Positions 8,589-16,851 of a DNA stretch of 32,953 nucleotides are shown piece by piece. The stretch's first letter is position 1. Every line of letters starts with the position of its first letter. Source of the DNA: Burkholderiaceae bacterium (lineage in GTDB: Bacteria > Pseudomonadota > Gammaproteobacteria > Burkholderiales > Burkholderiaceae_E). Where the stretch lies: contig OMIE01000094.1 in the NCBI GenBank assembly GCA_900299025.1, positions 1-32,953 on the forward strand. Direction: 5' to 3'. The notes under the pieces were generated by a model. That model saw nothing but the letters and a program-made list of their open reading frames with translations. It searched no databases and had not been told where the DNA came from. The position numbers and the translations under genes are program-made.

Positions 8589-8632
8589 TGTCTTTTGGGG
8601 TTGTCATTTGCATATGTCTAGTTTGTTTGACA
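8589..8632 (-). promoter_or_regulatory. Tandem PpsR/CrtJ-type operator upstream of bchC
   Basis: A perfect TGT-N12-ACA palindrome occupies 8615-8632. A one-mismatch copy, TGT-N12-TCA, occupies 8589-8606. They are separated by exactly 8 bases. CrtJ/PpsR of Rhodobacter binds cooperatively to two such palindromes 8 bp apart in the bchC promoter, so this is the same architecture at the same gene. It lies in the 197-base gap between crtF and bchC, 91-134 bases before the bchC start. No clean sigma70 hexamer pair was found; TAGACA (minus strand, 8615-8620) is the best -35 candidate. Confidence 0.75.
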
Positions 8633-8695
8633 CTTATACACCTGATTATTGGCTTCGTCCACGACAATCAACCACCACTCGTCGGCGCCGAACGG

Positions 8696-9892
8696 TTAGG
8701 CCTCGGCAAGAATCACGCGAACCTGTAACGGCATGGCCTGTCGCAAGAGCCTTGTCGTTCTAAAACCCGCATCGTTTAACATCGTCATTAATTCATCAGC
8801 CCGTCGTGACCGACCACTACCCATCGCCCACAAGTACATAGCGAAATAAGCATCAGCAACCGGCATAGCACCTTTGGTTTGAGCCATCGGCTCAGCTAAC
8901 AGCAGCTTTGCACCAGGAGCCATCACCTGACGGATCCGGCGGAAAAGCTGCATCACAAATTCATCATCATGGTCATGGGCAACGCGAACCAAACTCACCA
9001 AATCGGCGCCTTGTGGAATGGGATCGCTTAAAAAACTGCCTCCAATACAATCTGCTCTTGCGCCAAGACCCAAACGCTCAAAGCGCTGGGCGGCGCGCTT
9101 GGCGACTGCTGGCAGGTCCATCAAGGTGAGCCTTAGCTTGGGATGCCGAGCGCCTACCTCTGAGAGAAATACACCTTCGCCGCCGCCGATATCGAGCAGA
9201 TGCTTATGTTTTGAGAAGTTATAGCAAGCAAGAATTTCATCGGCAACCATAGGCTGCGAAGCCGCCATGAGGGCCGAATACTCGCCAACAGCTACATCGT
9301 GAAGCTCGCGCGGGGCTTGACTTGTCGCATAGGCCCAGTACGAGGCCATCGCCCGATCAGACCCGCGACCTCGAAGTAGCGCAACAGGATCTGCCATATC
9401 GTGATAAAAGAGCGCATGATGTTGAATCATGGCCCTCACCCCCGGGCTTGTGAGCACCGAAGCACCAAGCATGCCCAGGCCATAGGTCGTCTCGACACCT
9501 GCATGCGCGCTGCGCTGCTCAAGCAAATCAAGGGCAACAGCCGCTTGCAAGAGCCGCTCAAGCGCATCGGTGCGCATGCGCAAACGCTTGGCCATGTCAG
9601 CCAGACTGAGCGGCCCTTCGCTGAGCATCTCAAATAAATCGAGTCGAACAGCCGCGAGCAAGACCTGCGAGTAAATAAAGCCCGCGCAAAGATCAAAGAG
9701 CCTTACTGCATAGCGCCTGGCAATCGGGCGGGTGAGCGGAAACGACAAAGCCCATTGCTGAAATCGCCGCTGAAGCAGCATGCCATCGCGCCAGCGTAGA
9801 AAACGCGCCTTGATCAGGGTCAAAAGCCCATGCTCCGCGGCTAGAGCCGGCGGATCCGGAAGCGGCTTCAAATGCTCAGGCGCAGCACTCAC
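8696..9892 (-). CDS. crtF: Demethylspheroidene (hydroxyneurosporene) O-methyltransferase
   Basis: SAM-dependent methyltransferase that methylates the C-1 hydroxyl of acyclic carotenoids to give the methoxy group of spheroidene. 398 residues: a helical dimerisation region (about 60-180, with RLFDLCAGFIYSQVLLAAVRL) and a class I methyltransferase fold with the SAM loop LLDIGGGEGVFLSEV, then DLPAVAKRA and VRVAHDHDDE. This matches the acetylserotonin OMT-like family to which CrtF belongs. The start is GTG at 9892 with only a weak purine-rich stretch upstream. It follows crtE by 30 bases, so the two are co-transcribed. Confidence 0.92.
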   Translation of the reverse strand: MSAAPEHLKPLPDPPALAAEHGLLTLIKARFLRWRDGMLLQRRFQQWALSFPLTRPIARRYAVRLFDLCAGFIYSQVLLAAVRLDLFEMLSEGPLSLADMAKRLRMRTDALERLLQAAVALDLLEQRSAHAGVETTYGLGMLGASVLTSPGVRAMIQHHALFYHDMADPVALLRGRGSDRAMASYWAYATSQAPRELHDVAVGEYSALMAASQPMVADEILACYNFSKHKHLLDIGGGEGVFLSEVGARHPKLRLTLMDLPAVAKRAAQRFERLGLGARADCIGGSFLSDPIPQGADLVSLVRVAHDHDDEFVMQLFRRIRQVMAPGAKLLLAEPMAQTKGAMPVADAYFAMYLWAMGSGRSRRADELMTMLNDAGFRTTRLLRQAMPLQVRVILAEA

Positions 9893-9922
9893 GCTTGGCT
9901 TCTTCGCTGATGGTCGGTCGAT

Positions 9923-10840
9923 CTATAGCGAACGCGAAAGCAGCTCGCGCTGGGCGCCTGACTGCTTGCTCGCTTGAGGCTTACTGAGCATATGACTGGG
10001 AATCAGCCGCTGCGACTCAGCACGCAGAAGCGACCTGAGGGCTTTTTCGCCACGGCAATCTGGAATACTCCCAAGTGCCTGAGCCATTAATTCACTGAAG
10101 CGCTCAAGCGCCCCGCTTAGCCCCAAGGTGCTTACCGCGCTGGGCCTGCCGTGGCAAATGTCCTGACCGGTTGGTTTGCCGAGCTCGGCTGCATCGGCAG
10201 CTACATCGCGAATATCGTCGGCGACTTGATAGGCCTCGCCAAGCCAGTTGCCCAATGCCTCCCAGTCTTCAGGCGACTGCCCAGCCGAGGCAGCACCGAG
10301 CGAAGTCGCAGCTGCAAACAAAGCACCTGTTTTTGCACGCTGATATTGCCGCAAGTCGACGATCGACTCGCTTTCCCAAGCCTGCCCTGCAACGATGCCA
10401 GCCGGCATACCGACTGCTTGCGATAGACCACGCAGCAAGGGCCTAGCGCGCTCAGGGCGATGATGAATATCAGCGCTCAGTGTTTGATAAGCGAGAACGA
10501 TAAGCGCATCGCCCGCTAACACGGCCAATCGTTCGCCAAAGGCTTTGTGCACCGAGGGCTGCCCGCGCCGCATATCGGCATTATCAAAGCAGGGCAAATC
10601 ATCATGAACCAACGAAGCACAATGCATCAATTCGATGGCGGCAGCCGTGGCATTACTCAAGGGCGCACAGTCATCGCCGCAGGCCATTGCAACCGCCAAA
10701 CATAAGCGGGGGCGTATTCTTGCCCCCCCTGGAAATACAGCGTGTTTTAGCGCTGCAGCCAGGCTTCGTGGGGCACCGGGATGATCGACTTCGGCAAGTG
10801 CCTCGGCCAGAACCCACTCAATTCGTCTTACGGTATCCAT
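9923..10840 (-). CDS. crtE: Geranylgeranyl diphosphate synthase
   Basis: Makes the C20 precursor for carotenoids and for the phytyl/geranylgeranyl tail of BChl. 305 residues with both Asp-rich motifs of trans-prenyltransferases: DDLPCFD (Asp80, Asp81, Asp86) and, later, ADDIRD. The FPGGARIRPRL segment (diphosphate-binding Lys/Arg region) is also present. The ATG has GGAGG six bases upstream. It is the first gene of the crtEF-bchCXYZ-puf superoperon and is divergent from crtA across a 62-base region with PpsR-type sites. An octaprenyl synthase is unlikely given the length and context. Confidence 0.94.
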   Translation of the reverse strand: MDTVRRIEWVLAEALAEVDHPGAPRSLAAALKHAVFPGGARIRPRLCLAVAMACGDDCAPLSNATAAAIELMHCASLVHDDLPCFDNADMRRGQPSVHKAFGERLAVLAGDALIVLAYQTLSADIHHRPERARPLLRGLSQAVGMPAGIVAGQAWESESIVDLRQYQRAKTGALFAAATSLGAASAGQSPEDWEALGNWLGEAYQVADDIRDVAADAAELGKPTGQDICHGRPSAVSTLGLSGALERFSELMAQALGSIPDCRGEKALRSLLRAESQRLIPSHMLSKPQASKQSGAQRELLSRSL

Positions 10841-10867
10841 GTAAGGCCTCCAATGGTGGGAATCGCG

Positions 10868-10921
10868 TTGACATGGCTGTACTGAAACACTGACAATGCT
10901 TTATGTCAAGTTTTCCTTACG
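10868..10921. promoter_or_regulatory. Overlapping divergent crtE/crtA promoters with tandem PpsR/CrtJ-type sites
   Basis: Perfect TGT-N12-ACA at 10878-10895 and a one-mismatch TGT-N12-ACG at 10904-10921, 8 bases apart. On the plus strand TTGACA (10868-10873) is followed after 18 bases by GACAAT (4 of 6 to TATAAT), which would start crtA transcription at about its ATG. On the minus strand TTGACA (10904-10909) is followed after 17 bases by the weak TTCAGT, which would give crtE a leader of about 35 bases. The two promoters therefore occupy the same DNA, and one bound repressor could block both. The motif matches are direct; the repressor and promoter roles are inferred. Confidence 0.7.
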
Positions 10922-11763
10922 ATAAGACCTGGACAAATCAAGACGCGGCCGTAACAGTCAACGAACAAGCGGCTACCGCGTTGTTGCTGCTCGCTGATAT
11001 CAAAGCAAGCCAAAGGCTTTGGGGTTATGCTCGATTTGTTCTGGGAACACTACCTTTGCGGCACTGCCATGGCCTTCGCTTTGCCAAGCAACTCGGAAGC
11101 GGAGAAAACGGAGGCTTTGGACTAAAGCCAAGCCTGAGCATTCAGGGACTGTTCCTTGTCTTTGATGACAGCTCACAAGCCTTTGACTTTTGGCACAGCC
11201 ACCCCTTGGCTATGCGCTATAAGCAAAGCGCAAGTGAGTGTTTCGGCTTGATCGCAAGCCCCTTGCGAGCACGCGGAAGTTGGTCTGGCCAAAGGCCTTT
11301 TGGGCTGGAAAGCCAGACCAACACGAACCAGAGCAGACAGCACACCGAGGCAAGGCCTAACGAACCGATTGCAGCGCTCACACGCGCATCCATACGGATC
11401 AGCAAAGCGGCAGCATTTTGGTCGAAGGCACCCGCTGCGCAAAGCTCGCTTGCAGACCACCCTGGCTGCATGCTCGCCATCGGACTCGGTGAAGCCCCCC
11501 TGCTAAGGCAGGCTACCTTTAGCGTTTGGCAATCGGATGCAGCCATGGATGCTTACGCTCGAACGGGTGCGCATTTAGCTGCTATCAAAGCAGCCGGCAT
11601 GGGCCACTTTTTTAGCGAAGACATGTTTGTACGCTTTAAACCGCTTGCCTCCTTTGGAAGCTGGCAAGGCAGAACACTGAATCTGGAGCCTGCTAGGCCT
11701 GCACAATCCGCAACACAGCCACAGACCACAGCCGATCGCAGCGAGCCTGCCACCTCAGCATGA
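10903..11763 (+). CDS. crtA: Spheroidene monooxygenase
   Basis: Introduces the C-2 keto group, converting spheroidene to spheroidenone under oxic conditions. 286 residues. Recognised from LLLLADIKASQRLWGYARFVLG, KQLGSGENGGFGLKPS, RGSWSG, LTRASIRISKAAAFW and GLGEAPLLRQATFSVWQSDAAMDAYARTGAHLAAIKAAGMGHFFSEDMFVRF, all typical of CrtA. The ATG at 10903 has no Shine-Dalgarno and lies almost at the predicted transcription start, so the mRNA may be leaderless; the N-terminal 16 residues look non-conserved. The 3' end shares ATGA with crtD. Its presence suggests a strain that makes keto-carotenoids in air. Confidence 0.93.
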   Translation: MSSFPYDKTWTNQDAAVTVNEQAATALLLLADIKASQRLWGYARFVLGTLPLRHCHGLRFAKQLGSGENGGFGLKPSLSIQGLFLVFDDSSQAFDFWHSHPLAMRYKQSASECFGLIASPLRARGSWSGQRPFGLESQTNTNQSRQHTEARPNEPIAALTRASIRISKAAAFWSKAPAAQSSLADHPGCMLAIGLGEAPLLRQATFSVWQSDAAMDAYARTGAHLAAIKAAGMGHFFSEDMFVRFKPLASFGSWQGRTLNLEPARPAQSATQPQTTADRSEPATSA

Positions 11764-13325
11764 GCGGAGCATCCTCGACGAGCGACTTACCTATCCGGAT
11801 CATTGGCGCAGGCGTGGGCGGGCTGGCAGCAGCCATCAGCTTGGCGTCAAAGGGCCATTCGGTACAAATCCTAGAGCAACATGAATCGGTAGGCGGCAAG
11901 ATGCGCGCTTTTGATGTCGACGGCGTACAAGTCCCATGCGGACCTACGGTATTCACGATGCGCTGGGTGTTCGACGCACTTTTTGACGCTGCTGGCACAT
12001 CAATTGAGCGCGTCCTGAGCTTACAACCGCTATCGATTCTAGCTCGTCATGCCTGGTCCGAGCACGAGCGCTTAGACTTGCTTGCCGATCCTAAACAAAG
12101 CCTTGATGCCATTGCTGCCTTTTCGGGCCCCGAGCAGGCCCGCGCCTTTGAAGGGTTTTGTGTCGAAGCCAAGCTTATTCATGATCGGCTGATCGACCCA
12201 TTTATTCGCTCACAGCGACCCGATCTTTGGTCGATGATGCATCGACTTGGCGCCAAAGGATTAATCGCATTGACCGGGCTCGGGCCATTCAAAACATTGT
12301 GGTCACGGCTTGGACATCACTTTCCAGACCCACGATTGCATCAATTATTTGGACGTTATGCTACTTACTGCGGTACATCGCCATGGCAAGCACCTGCAAC
12401 CCTTGTGCTGATTGCCCATGTTGAAATGCAAGGTGTCTGGGCCATTCACGGCGGGATGCCAGCGCTCGCACAAGCGCTGGCCAAGTGCGCTCAAGATCTT
12501 GGCGTTGAGATCCGCTGCAATACGCCTGTCAAGCGAATCCGCACCGCACAGCATCAAGTCAAGGCGATCGAGCTTGCAGACGGCGACATACTTGCCACGG
12601 ATCAACTGATCTTTAATGGCGATGTGCGTGCCTTGGGCCGAGCATTACTGGGTGAATCCTTGGCCAAACATTTCCAAAAAGCAGATCGAGCTCCGATGAG
12701 CCTATCGGCGCTAACCTGGTGCCTTAAAGCGAAAGCGAGTGGCTTTGATTTATCCCAACACAATGTCTTTTTTCAATCAGATTATGAATCAGAATTTAAT
12801 GACATTTTCAAACGCCATCGACTACCGCGGCAACCCACGGTTTATCTTTGTGCGCCCGAACGTACAGAGCCATCTCAAGCGCAGGGCAAGGACCAGGCAG
12901 AACCCATGCTCTTGCTCATTAATGCGCCGGGCTCGTTTAAAGATGTAGGTGAATCAGTCGCAAGCTCGGCACAGGAGATAAGCGTATGTCAACAGCAAAT
13001 GCTTCACATGTTGGAACAACGGGGCTTGAAGCTGGCATTCGAGCCCAAGCAATGTCTGGTCACGACACCGAGAGCCTTCGCAGCTCACTTCCCGGGTTCG
13101 GGCGGCGCCTTGTATGGTCCGGCAGCCAATGGCTGGATGGCGACCTTTGCACGAGAACAGGCGCGAAGTCCGATGAAGGGGCTGTATCTGGCAGGTGGAT
13201 CGGTTCACCCAGGCCCCGGGGTTCCGATGGCAGCGATGTCAGGGGTTTTGGCGGCCGAGGCACTGACGGTAGACCACGCTTTGACCAGGCGGTTCCACCC
13301 GGTGGCTACCTCTGGTGGTACCTAG
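11760..13325 (+). CDS. crtD: Hydroxyneurosporene (methoxyneurosporene) desaturase
   Basis: FAD-dependent C-3,4 carotenoid desaturase of the CrtI family, acting between CrtC and CrtF in the spheroidene pathway. 521 residues. The N-terminal Rossmann motif is IIGAGVGGLAAAISLASKGHSVQILEQ followed by VGGKMRAF. The C-terminal FAD signature GLYLAGGSVHPGPGVPMAAMSGVLAAEAL is intact. It is assigned as CrtD rather than CrtI from its place between crtA and crtC and because a separate crtI lies nearby. It overlaps the crtA stop by ATGA. Its last 340 bases are also read in another frame as the start of crtC. Confidence 0.92.
   Translation: MSGASSTSDLPIRIIGAGVGGLAAAISLASKGHSVQILEQHESVGGKMRAFDVDGVQVPCGPTVFTMRWVFDALFDAAGTSIERVLSLQPLSILARHAWSEHERLDLLADPKQSLDAIAAFSGPEQARAFEGFCVEAKLIHDRLIDPFIRSQRPDLWSMMHRLGAKGLIALTGLGPFKTLWSRLGHHFPDPRLHQLFGRYATYCGTSPWQAPATLVLIAHVEMQGVWAIHGGMPALAQALAKCAQDLGVEIRCNTPVKRIRTAQHQVKAIELADGDILATDQLIFNGDVRALGRALLGESLAKHFQKADRAPMSLSALTWCLKAKASGFDLSQHNVFFQSDYESEFNDIFKRHRLPRQPTVYLCAPERTEPSQAQGKDQAEPMLLLINAPGSFKDVGESVASSAQEISVCQQQMLHMLEQRGLKLAFEPKQCLVTTPRAFAAHFPGSGGALYGPAANGWMATFAREQARSPMKGLYLAGGSVHPGPGVPMAAMSGVLAAEALTVDHALTRRFHPVATSGGT
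12973..12977 (+). promoter_or_regulatory. Shine-Dalgarno for crtC inside crtD
   Basis: AGGAG stands eight bases before the ATG at 12986, deep within the crtD coding sequence. It is the best-placed ribosome-binding site in the crtC frame and decides the start choice for crtC. Confidence 0.65.
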
Positions 13326-14209
13326 ATGCGCTCAGCGACGATCAGCGATACGGGATCACGCTCATCGCCTTCGTAGGCAGCGTTTTCTCGCCATACTATG
13401 CTTGGGCGAGACGCCGTGGCACAAGCAATCCGATGGCCCACTGCGCATTGAATGTTGCCCTTTATGGTGCGCTTTCTCGTTGGTCGATGACAGAGCGCAG
13501 CCACGCAGTCTGTCATCGCGACCAATATCATTTTCAGATCGGTCCAAGTTCCTTAAGCTGTAACGATGAAGGCTTAGTCTGGAAGATCGATGAGATTGCA
13601 AATCCAATTCCTCGCCGGCTGCAGGGCGAGGTTTTTGATCATATGGGTAAGGCATGGCAGTCCGATGTCTTCTCGCTCACGGCCGACGCATCACACCGCT
13701 GGGGACCCTTGCAGCCGCGCGCACGCATCAAGGTCCGCTTTGAGCGTCCAGCGCTTCAGTGGGAAGGTTGGGCCTATGTGGACGCTAACGAGGGTGATGA
13801 ACCCATCAACCAGGGCTTTAGTGACTGGGATTGGTCACGAGCTCACTTGCCTGATCACAGTACCGCTGTACTTTACGACGTACGAAGCCCTGGCATGGAG
13901 CCGCAAAGTTCCAACATACTTGCTTTACGTTTTGCCAGCGGGGAAAAGCCCGAGGCGTTTTCGCCCGGTGTGCGGCAGTCGCTGGGAAGAACAGCCTGGG
14001 GTATCCATCGGCACAGCTTTAGAGAAGGTGAAAAAGCAACAAGACTTGAAGAATCGCTCGAAGATACGCCTTTTTATGCTCGATCAGTGATCCGCGCGAC
14101 CATGCTTGGTCACGATGTTGTCGCGATGCACGAAACGCTCGATGCGCGCCGCTTCGCAAGCCCCTGGGTACAAAGCCTATTACCATGGCGGATGCCACGG
14201 CAGGCTTAA
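12986..14209 (+). CDS. crtC: Acyclic carotenoid 1,2-hydratase (hydroxyneurosporene synthase)
   Basis: Adds water across the C-1,2 double bond of neurosporene or lycopene. 407 residues from ATG 12986. The recognisable CrtC core begins at about residue 99 (FDQAVPPGGYLWWY, then ALSDDQRYGITLIAFVGSVFSPYYAW) and continues through PMAHCALNVALYG, MTERSH and the final MHETLDARRFASPWVQSLLPWRMPR. The first 113 codons lie out of frame inside crtD. After the ATG at 13052 there is no ATG, GTG or TTG before the core, so the start must be 13052 or 12986; the latter has a good Shine-Dalgarno. Long (about 400-residue) CrtC proteins occur in Rubrivivax, to my recollection. The 3' end overlaps the crtB stop on the opposite strand. 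Confidence 0.88.
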   Translation: MSTANASHVGTTGLEAGIRAQAMSGHDTESLRSSLPGFGRRLVWSGSQWLDGDLCTRTGAKSDEGAVSGRWIGSPRPRGSDGSDVRGFGGRGTDGRPRFDQAVPPGGYLWWYLDALSDDQRYGITLIAFVGSVFSPYYAWARRRGTSNPMAHCALNVALYGALSRWSMTERSHAVCHRDQYHFQIGPSSLSCNDEGLVWKIDEIANPIPRRLQGEVFDHMGKAWQSDVFSLTADASHRWGPLQPRARIKVRFERPALQWEGWAYVDANEGDEPINQGFSDWDWSRAHLPDHSTAVLYDVRSPGMEPQSSNILALRFASGEKPEAFSPGVRQSLGRTAWGIHRHSFREGEKATRLEESLEDTPFYARSVIRATMLGHDVVAMHETLDARRFASPWVQSLLPWRMPRQA

Positions 14210-15300
14210 GTTATCGTACGAAATCCCGGATGCTGCTTGGCGCGCTGCTCACGGTCAAGCGTATCGAGTCGCTCAAAGACCACAGCAAGTCTTTCGATAC
14301 CGCTTGCCTTCCTCGGCTTTGTCGCTTCCCAATCGGCATCGCCGCTACGCAACAAATGTTCGATGACGGGTCGGACCGCTTGTCGCAAGCCTGTCAGCTC
14401 AGCTCGCTGGGTTGATAGCGATCGATGACTAGGTTTGAGGCCCTGTGTGAGCGCGTAAAAGACGAGCTGCCACTTTTTACTCGAAGCGACTACGGTGCGT
14501 TGGTTTACCGAGTCAAACGAACGGCGCTCGAGCTCGCGACCGATTTCGGCATAAACCCTAGAGGCCGCCACAATGGCAGGGCGGCAGCGCCAAGGTAAGT
14601 GAGCCGTGGCTAGTTCGGCATCGTCATAAAGTCGATCGGCATGCTTAAGCAGGCGTTTGACCACATTGGCAAGCGCAGTGCTATAGCTTGGCGTGGCAAG
14701 CCAAGTTTGTGGATCGATGCCCGCTTCACGCATCCAGGCCTGAGGCAGATAGAGACGACCCGCGCGCGCATCTTCGCCCACATCGCGTGCGATATTGGTG
14801 AGTTGCATCGCCATGCCCATTTCACAGGCGCTTGCCAAGACCATGGGGTGTCGCACACCCATCAAGAAGGCCATCATCACGCCCACGCTTCCAGCCACGC
14901 GCACCGCGTAAGCCTCAAGCGCTTCAATCGTCTCGTAACGCTTTGACGAAGCGTCCCAGTCAAAACCCTCAAAAAGTAGCAAAGGCAGGGACTTGGGCAG
15001 CGCTTGCTCATGGACAAGCCTTGAAAAGGCTCGATCGGCAGGATGATCCATCGGCTGGGACCGATAAATGCGATCGAGTCGTTGATTCAATAACTGGATC
15101 GCTTCTGATTGCAGCTTGCCGACATGCTTATCGTTTTCAGAAATCAGATCAATGGCATCGTCGGCAACCCTGCAAAAGGCATAAAGAGCCATCGCCGACT
15201 GGCGCATTGGTCTTGGTAAAACGCGAGACGCAGCAAAAAATGATTTTGAGCCCCCGCGCATCAAGCGCTGACAGTCGCGGAGGTCTTGATCCATACTCAT
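14206..15300 (-). CDS. crtB: Phytoene synthase
   Basis: Condenses two GGPP to phytoene, the first committed carotenoid step. 364 residues from the ATG at 15300. Both Asp-rich motifs of the squalene/phytoene synthase family are present: DDAID (Asp47-Asp51) in YAFCRVADDAID, and DVGED (Asp173-Asp177) in QLTNIARDVGEDARAGRLYLP. The start is chosen for its ATGA overlap with the crtI stop; the frame is open to ATG 15312, and no Shine-Dalgarno is visible for either, which suggests coupling to crtI. The C-terminus runs about 50 residues past the usual core and ends tail to tail with crtC. Confidence 0.94.
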   Translation of the reverse strand: MSMDQDLRDCQRLMRGGSKSFFAASRVLPRPMRQSAMALYAFCRVADDAIDLISENDKHVGKLQSEAIQLLNQRLDRIYRSQPMDHPADRAFSRLVHEQALPKSLPLLLFEGFDWDASSKRYETIEALEAYAVRVAGSVGVMMAFLMGVRHPMVLASACEMGMAMQLTNIARDVGEDARAGRLYLPQAWMREAGIDPQTWLATPSYSTALANVVKRLLKHADRLYDDAELATAHLPWRCRPAIVAASRVYAEIGRELERRSFDSVNQRTVVASSKKWQLVFYALTQGLKPSHRSLSTQRAELTGLRQAVRPVIEHLLRSGDADWEATKPRKASGIERLAVVFERLDTLDREQRAKQHPGFRTIT

Positions 15301-16844
15301 GCGCGGGCCCATGATTTGGCTTGAGGAATGATTGAATCGAGCGCTTTGGCTGAGGACAAAACACCTGGAATACCCGCGCCAGGATGCGTTCCTGCACCGA
15401 CAAAGTACAGATCTTTGACGTCTTCCGAACGATTGTGAGGACGGAACCAGGCGCTTTGCAAGAGGATGGGTTCGAGCCCGAAGGCAGCGCCCTTGAGCGA
15501 ATTCAGTTCACGCTGAAAATAAAGTGGTGTCACAATTTTTGAGCTCACCACCTCTTGTCTTAGGCCCGGTAGCACGCTTTGCTCAAGGACGGATTCAACC
15601 GCCTGCCGATAGGACTCGGCGTGACGCTCCCAATCGGTCCCACTATCAAGATGAGGCACCGGAGAAAGCGCATAAAAACTATCACAGCCTGGTGGTGCAA
15701 GCTGCGGGTCGGTCGCAGTCGGTCGATGAAGGTAGAGGCTGAAATCCTTGGCCAAATGATGCTTATGAAAAATATCTCGAAGCAAAGCCTCGTAGCGTGG
15801 CCCAAGAATCAACATATGATGGGGCACATCGTCATAGCGCCGTTTGGTGCCGAAGTACCAAACGAATAAGCTCATCGAGTACTTGCCGCGATCAATACGA
15901 CGATCGGTCCAATGGGGCCGATGCTCCGGTGCAATTAAATGCTTATAAGTCGCAGCGGTGTCAGCATTAGAAACAATCATATCGGCCATGATCTTGCGAC
16001 CATCATTTAGCTCGACACCGTTTGCGCGCGACTGCGAAACAAGAATTCGGCTGACTTCATGACCGCAAAGCACCGCTACGCCCAACTGATCTAATAATTT
16101 GACCATGCCTCTAATCAGTGCGCCCGTTCCACCCATGGCAAAGTGCACACCGTAACGGCGCTCTAAACTCGCAATTAAGCTATATGCACTAGTCACCGAT
16201 AAAGGATTGCCGCCGATCAACAGCGGATGAAAGCTCATGACCACGCGTAACTTCGGATCGCTTAAGTGCTCACAGACCATGGCGTAAATCGACCGCCACG
16301 CTCGCATTCTCACCATATTGGGAATCGCAGCCATCAAGTCCCATAAGCTTTCAAACGCGACGCTGCCCAATTCCTCAAAGCCCAGCCGATAACAGGCCTC
16401 AGCCTTCTGCATGAAGCGCTCATAGCCTGGAACGTCAGCCGGACAAAAGCGCGCCACTTCCGCACGCCTCGCTTGAGGATCGCCGCTGTAATCGAAATGA
16501 GAACCATCGGCAAAGCGAATCCGATAATAAGGATGCATGGGCACCAGTTCGACGTCGTCGCTCATTCGCCGCCCACATAAGGCCCAGAGTTCTTCGAGCA
16601 AGAATGGGGCCGTAACAATGGTGGGGCCGGCATCGAACGTAAAACCATCTTGCCGAAAAACAAAAGCGCGGCCACCAGGCTCTGAGAGTTTTTCAAGCAC
16701 TGTCACCCGGTAGCCCTTTGAGCGAAAGCGAATCGCAGCTGCCAGCCCGCCAAAGCCCGAACCAATCACCACAACATGCGGCGCTAGCGTCGACTTCGCG
16801 GTGGGGAGCTCGCTTAGCAAAGGGGCTGAAACATGGGTGGCCAT
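15297..16844 (-). CDS. crtI: Phytoene desaturase
   Basis: FAD-dependent desaturase that turns phytoene into neurosporene/lycopene. 515 residues. Dinucleotide-binding VVVIGSGFGGLAAAIRFRSKGYRVTVLEK at 24-52, then GGRAFVFRQDGFTFDAGPTIVTAPFLLEELW, diagnostic of bacterial CrtI. The C-terminal DLYFVGAGTHPGAGIPGVLSSAKA is the family signature. The ATG at 16844 sits only one base after GAGG, so no conventional ribosome-binding site is available; the predicted transcription start is about 10 bases upstream, giving a very short leader. It is transcribed with crtB. How many double bonds it introduces cannot be read from sequence by eye. Confidence 0.95.
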   Translation of the reverse strand: MATHVSAPLLSELPTAKSTLAPHVVVIGSGFGGLAAAIRFRSKGYRVTVLEKLSEPGGRAFVFRQDGFTFDAGPTIVTAPFLLEELWALCGRRMSDDVELVPMHPYYRIRFADGSHFDYSGDPQARRAEVARFCPADVPGYERFMQKAEACYRLGFEELGSVAFESLWDLMAAIPNMVRMRAWRSIYAMVCEHLSDPKLRVVMSFHPLLIGGNPLSVTSAYSLIASLERRYGVHFAMGGTGALIRGMVKLLDQLGVAVLCGHEVSRILVSQSRANGVELNDGRKIMADMIVSNADTAATYKHLIAPEHRPHWTDRRIDRGKYSMSLFVWYFGTKRRYDDVPHHMLILGPRYEALLRDIFHKHHLAKDFSLYLHRPTATDPQLAPPGCDSFYALSPVPHLDSGTDWERHAESYRQAVESVLEQSVLPGLRQEVVSSKIVTPLYFQRELNSLKGAAFGLEPILLQSAWFRPHNRSEDVKDLYFVGAGTHPGAGIPGVLSSAKALDSIIPQAKSWARA

Positions 16845-16851
16845 GCCTCAG

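Noticed and set aside
8624-8640. Third possible TGT...ACA palindrome next to the bchC operator
   Set aside because: The spacer is 11, not 12, and it overlaps the perfect site; probably chance.
13590-14090. 166-codon open frame on the plus strand
   Set aside because: Out-of-frame shadow of crtC; no homology recognised, while the crtC frame is clearly conserved here.
14832-15314. 160-codon open frame on the plus strand
   Set aside because: Antisense to crtB with shadow-like composition.
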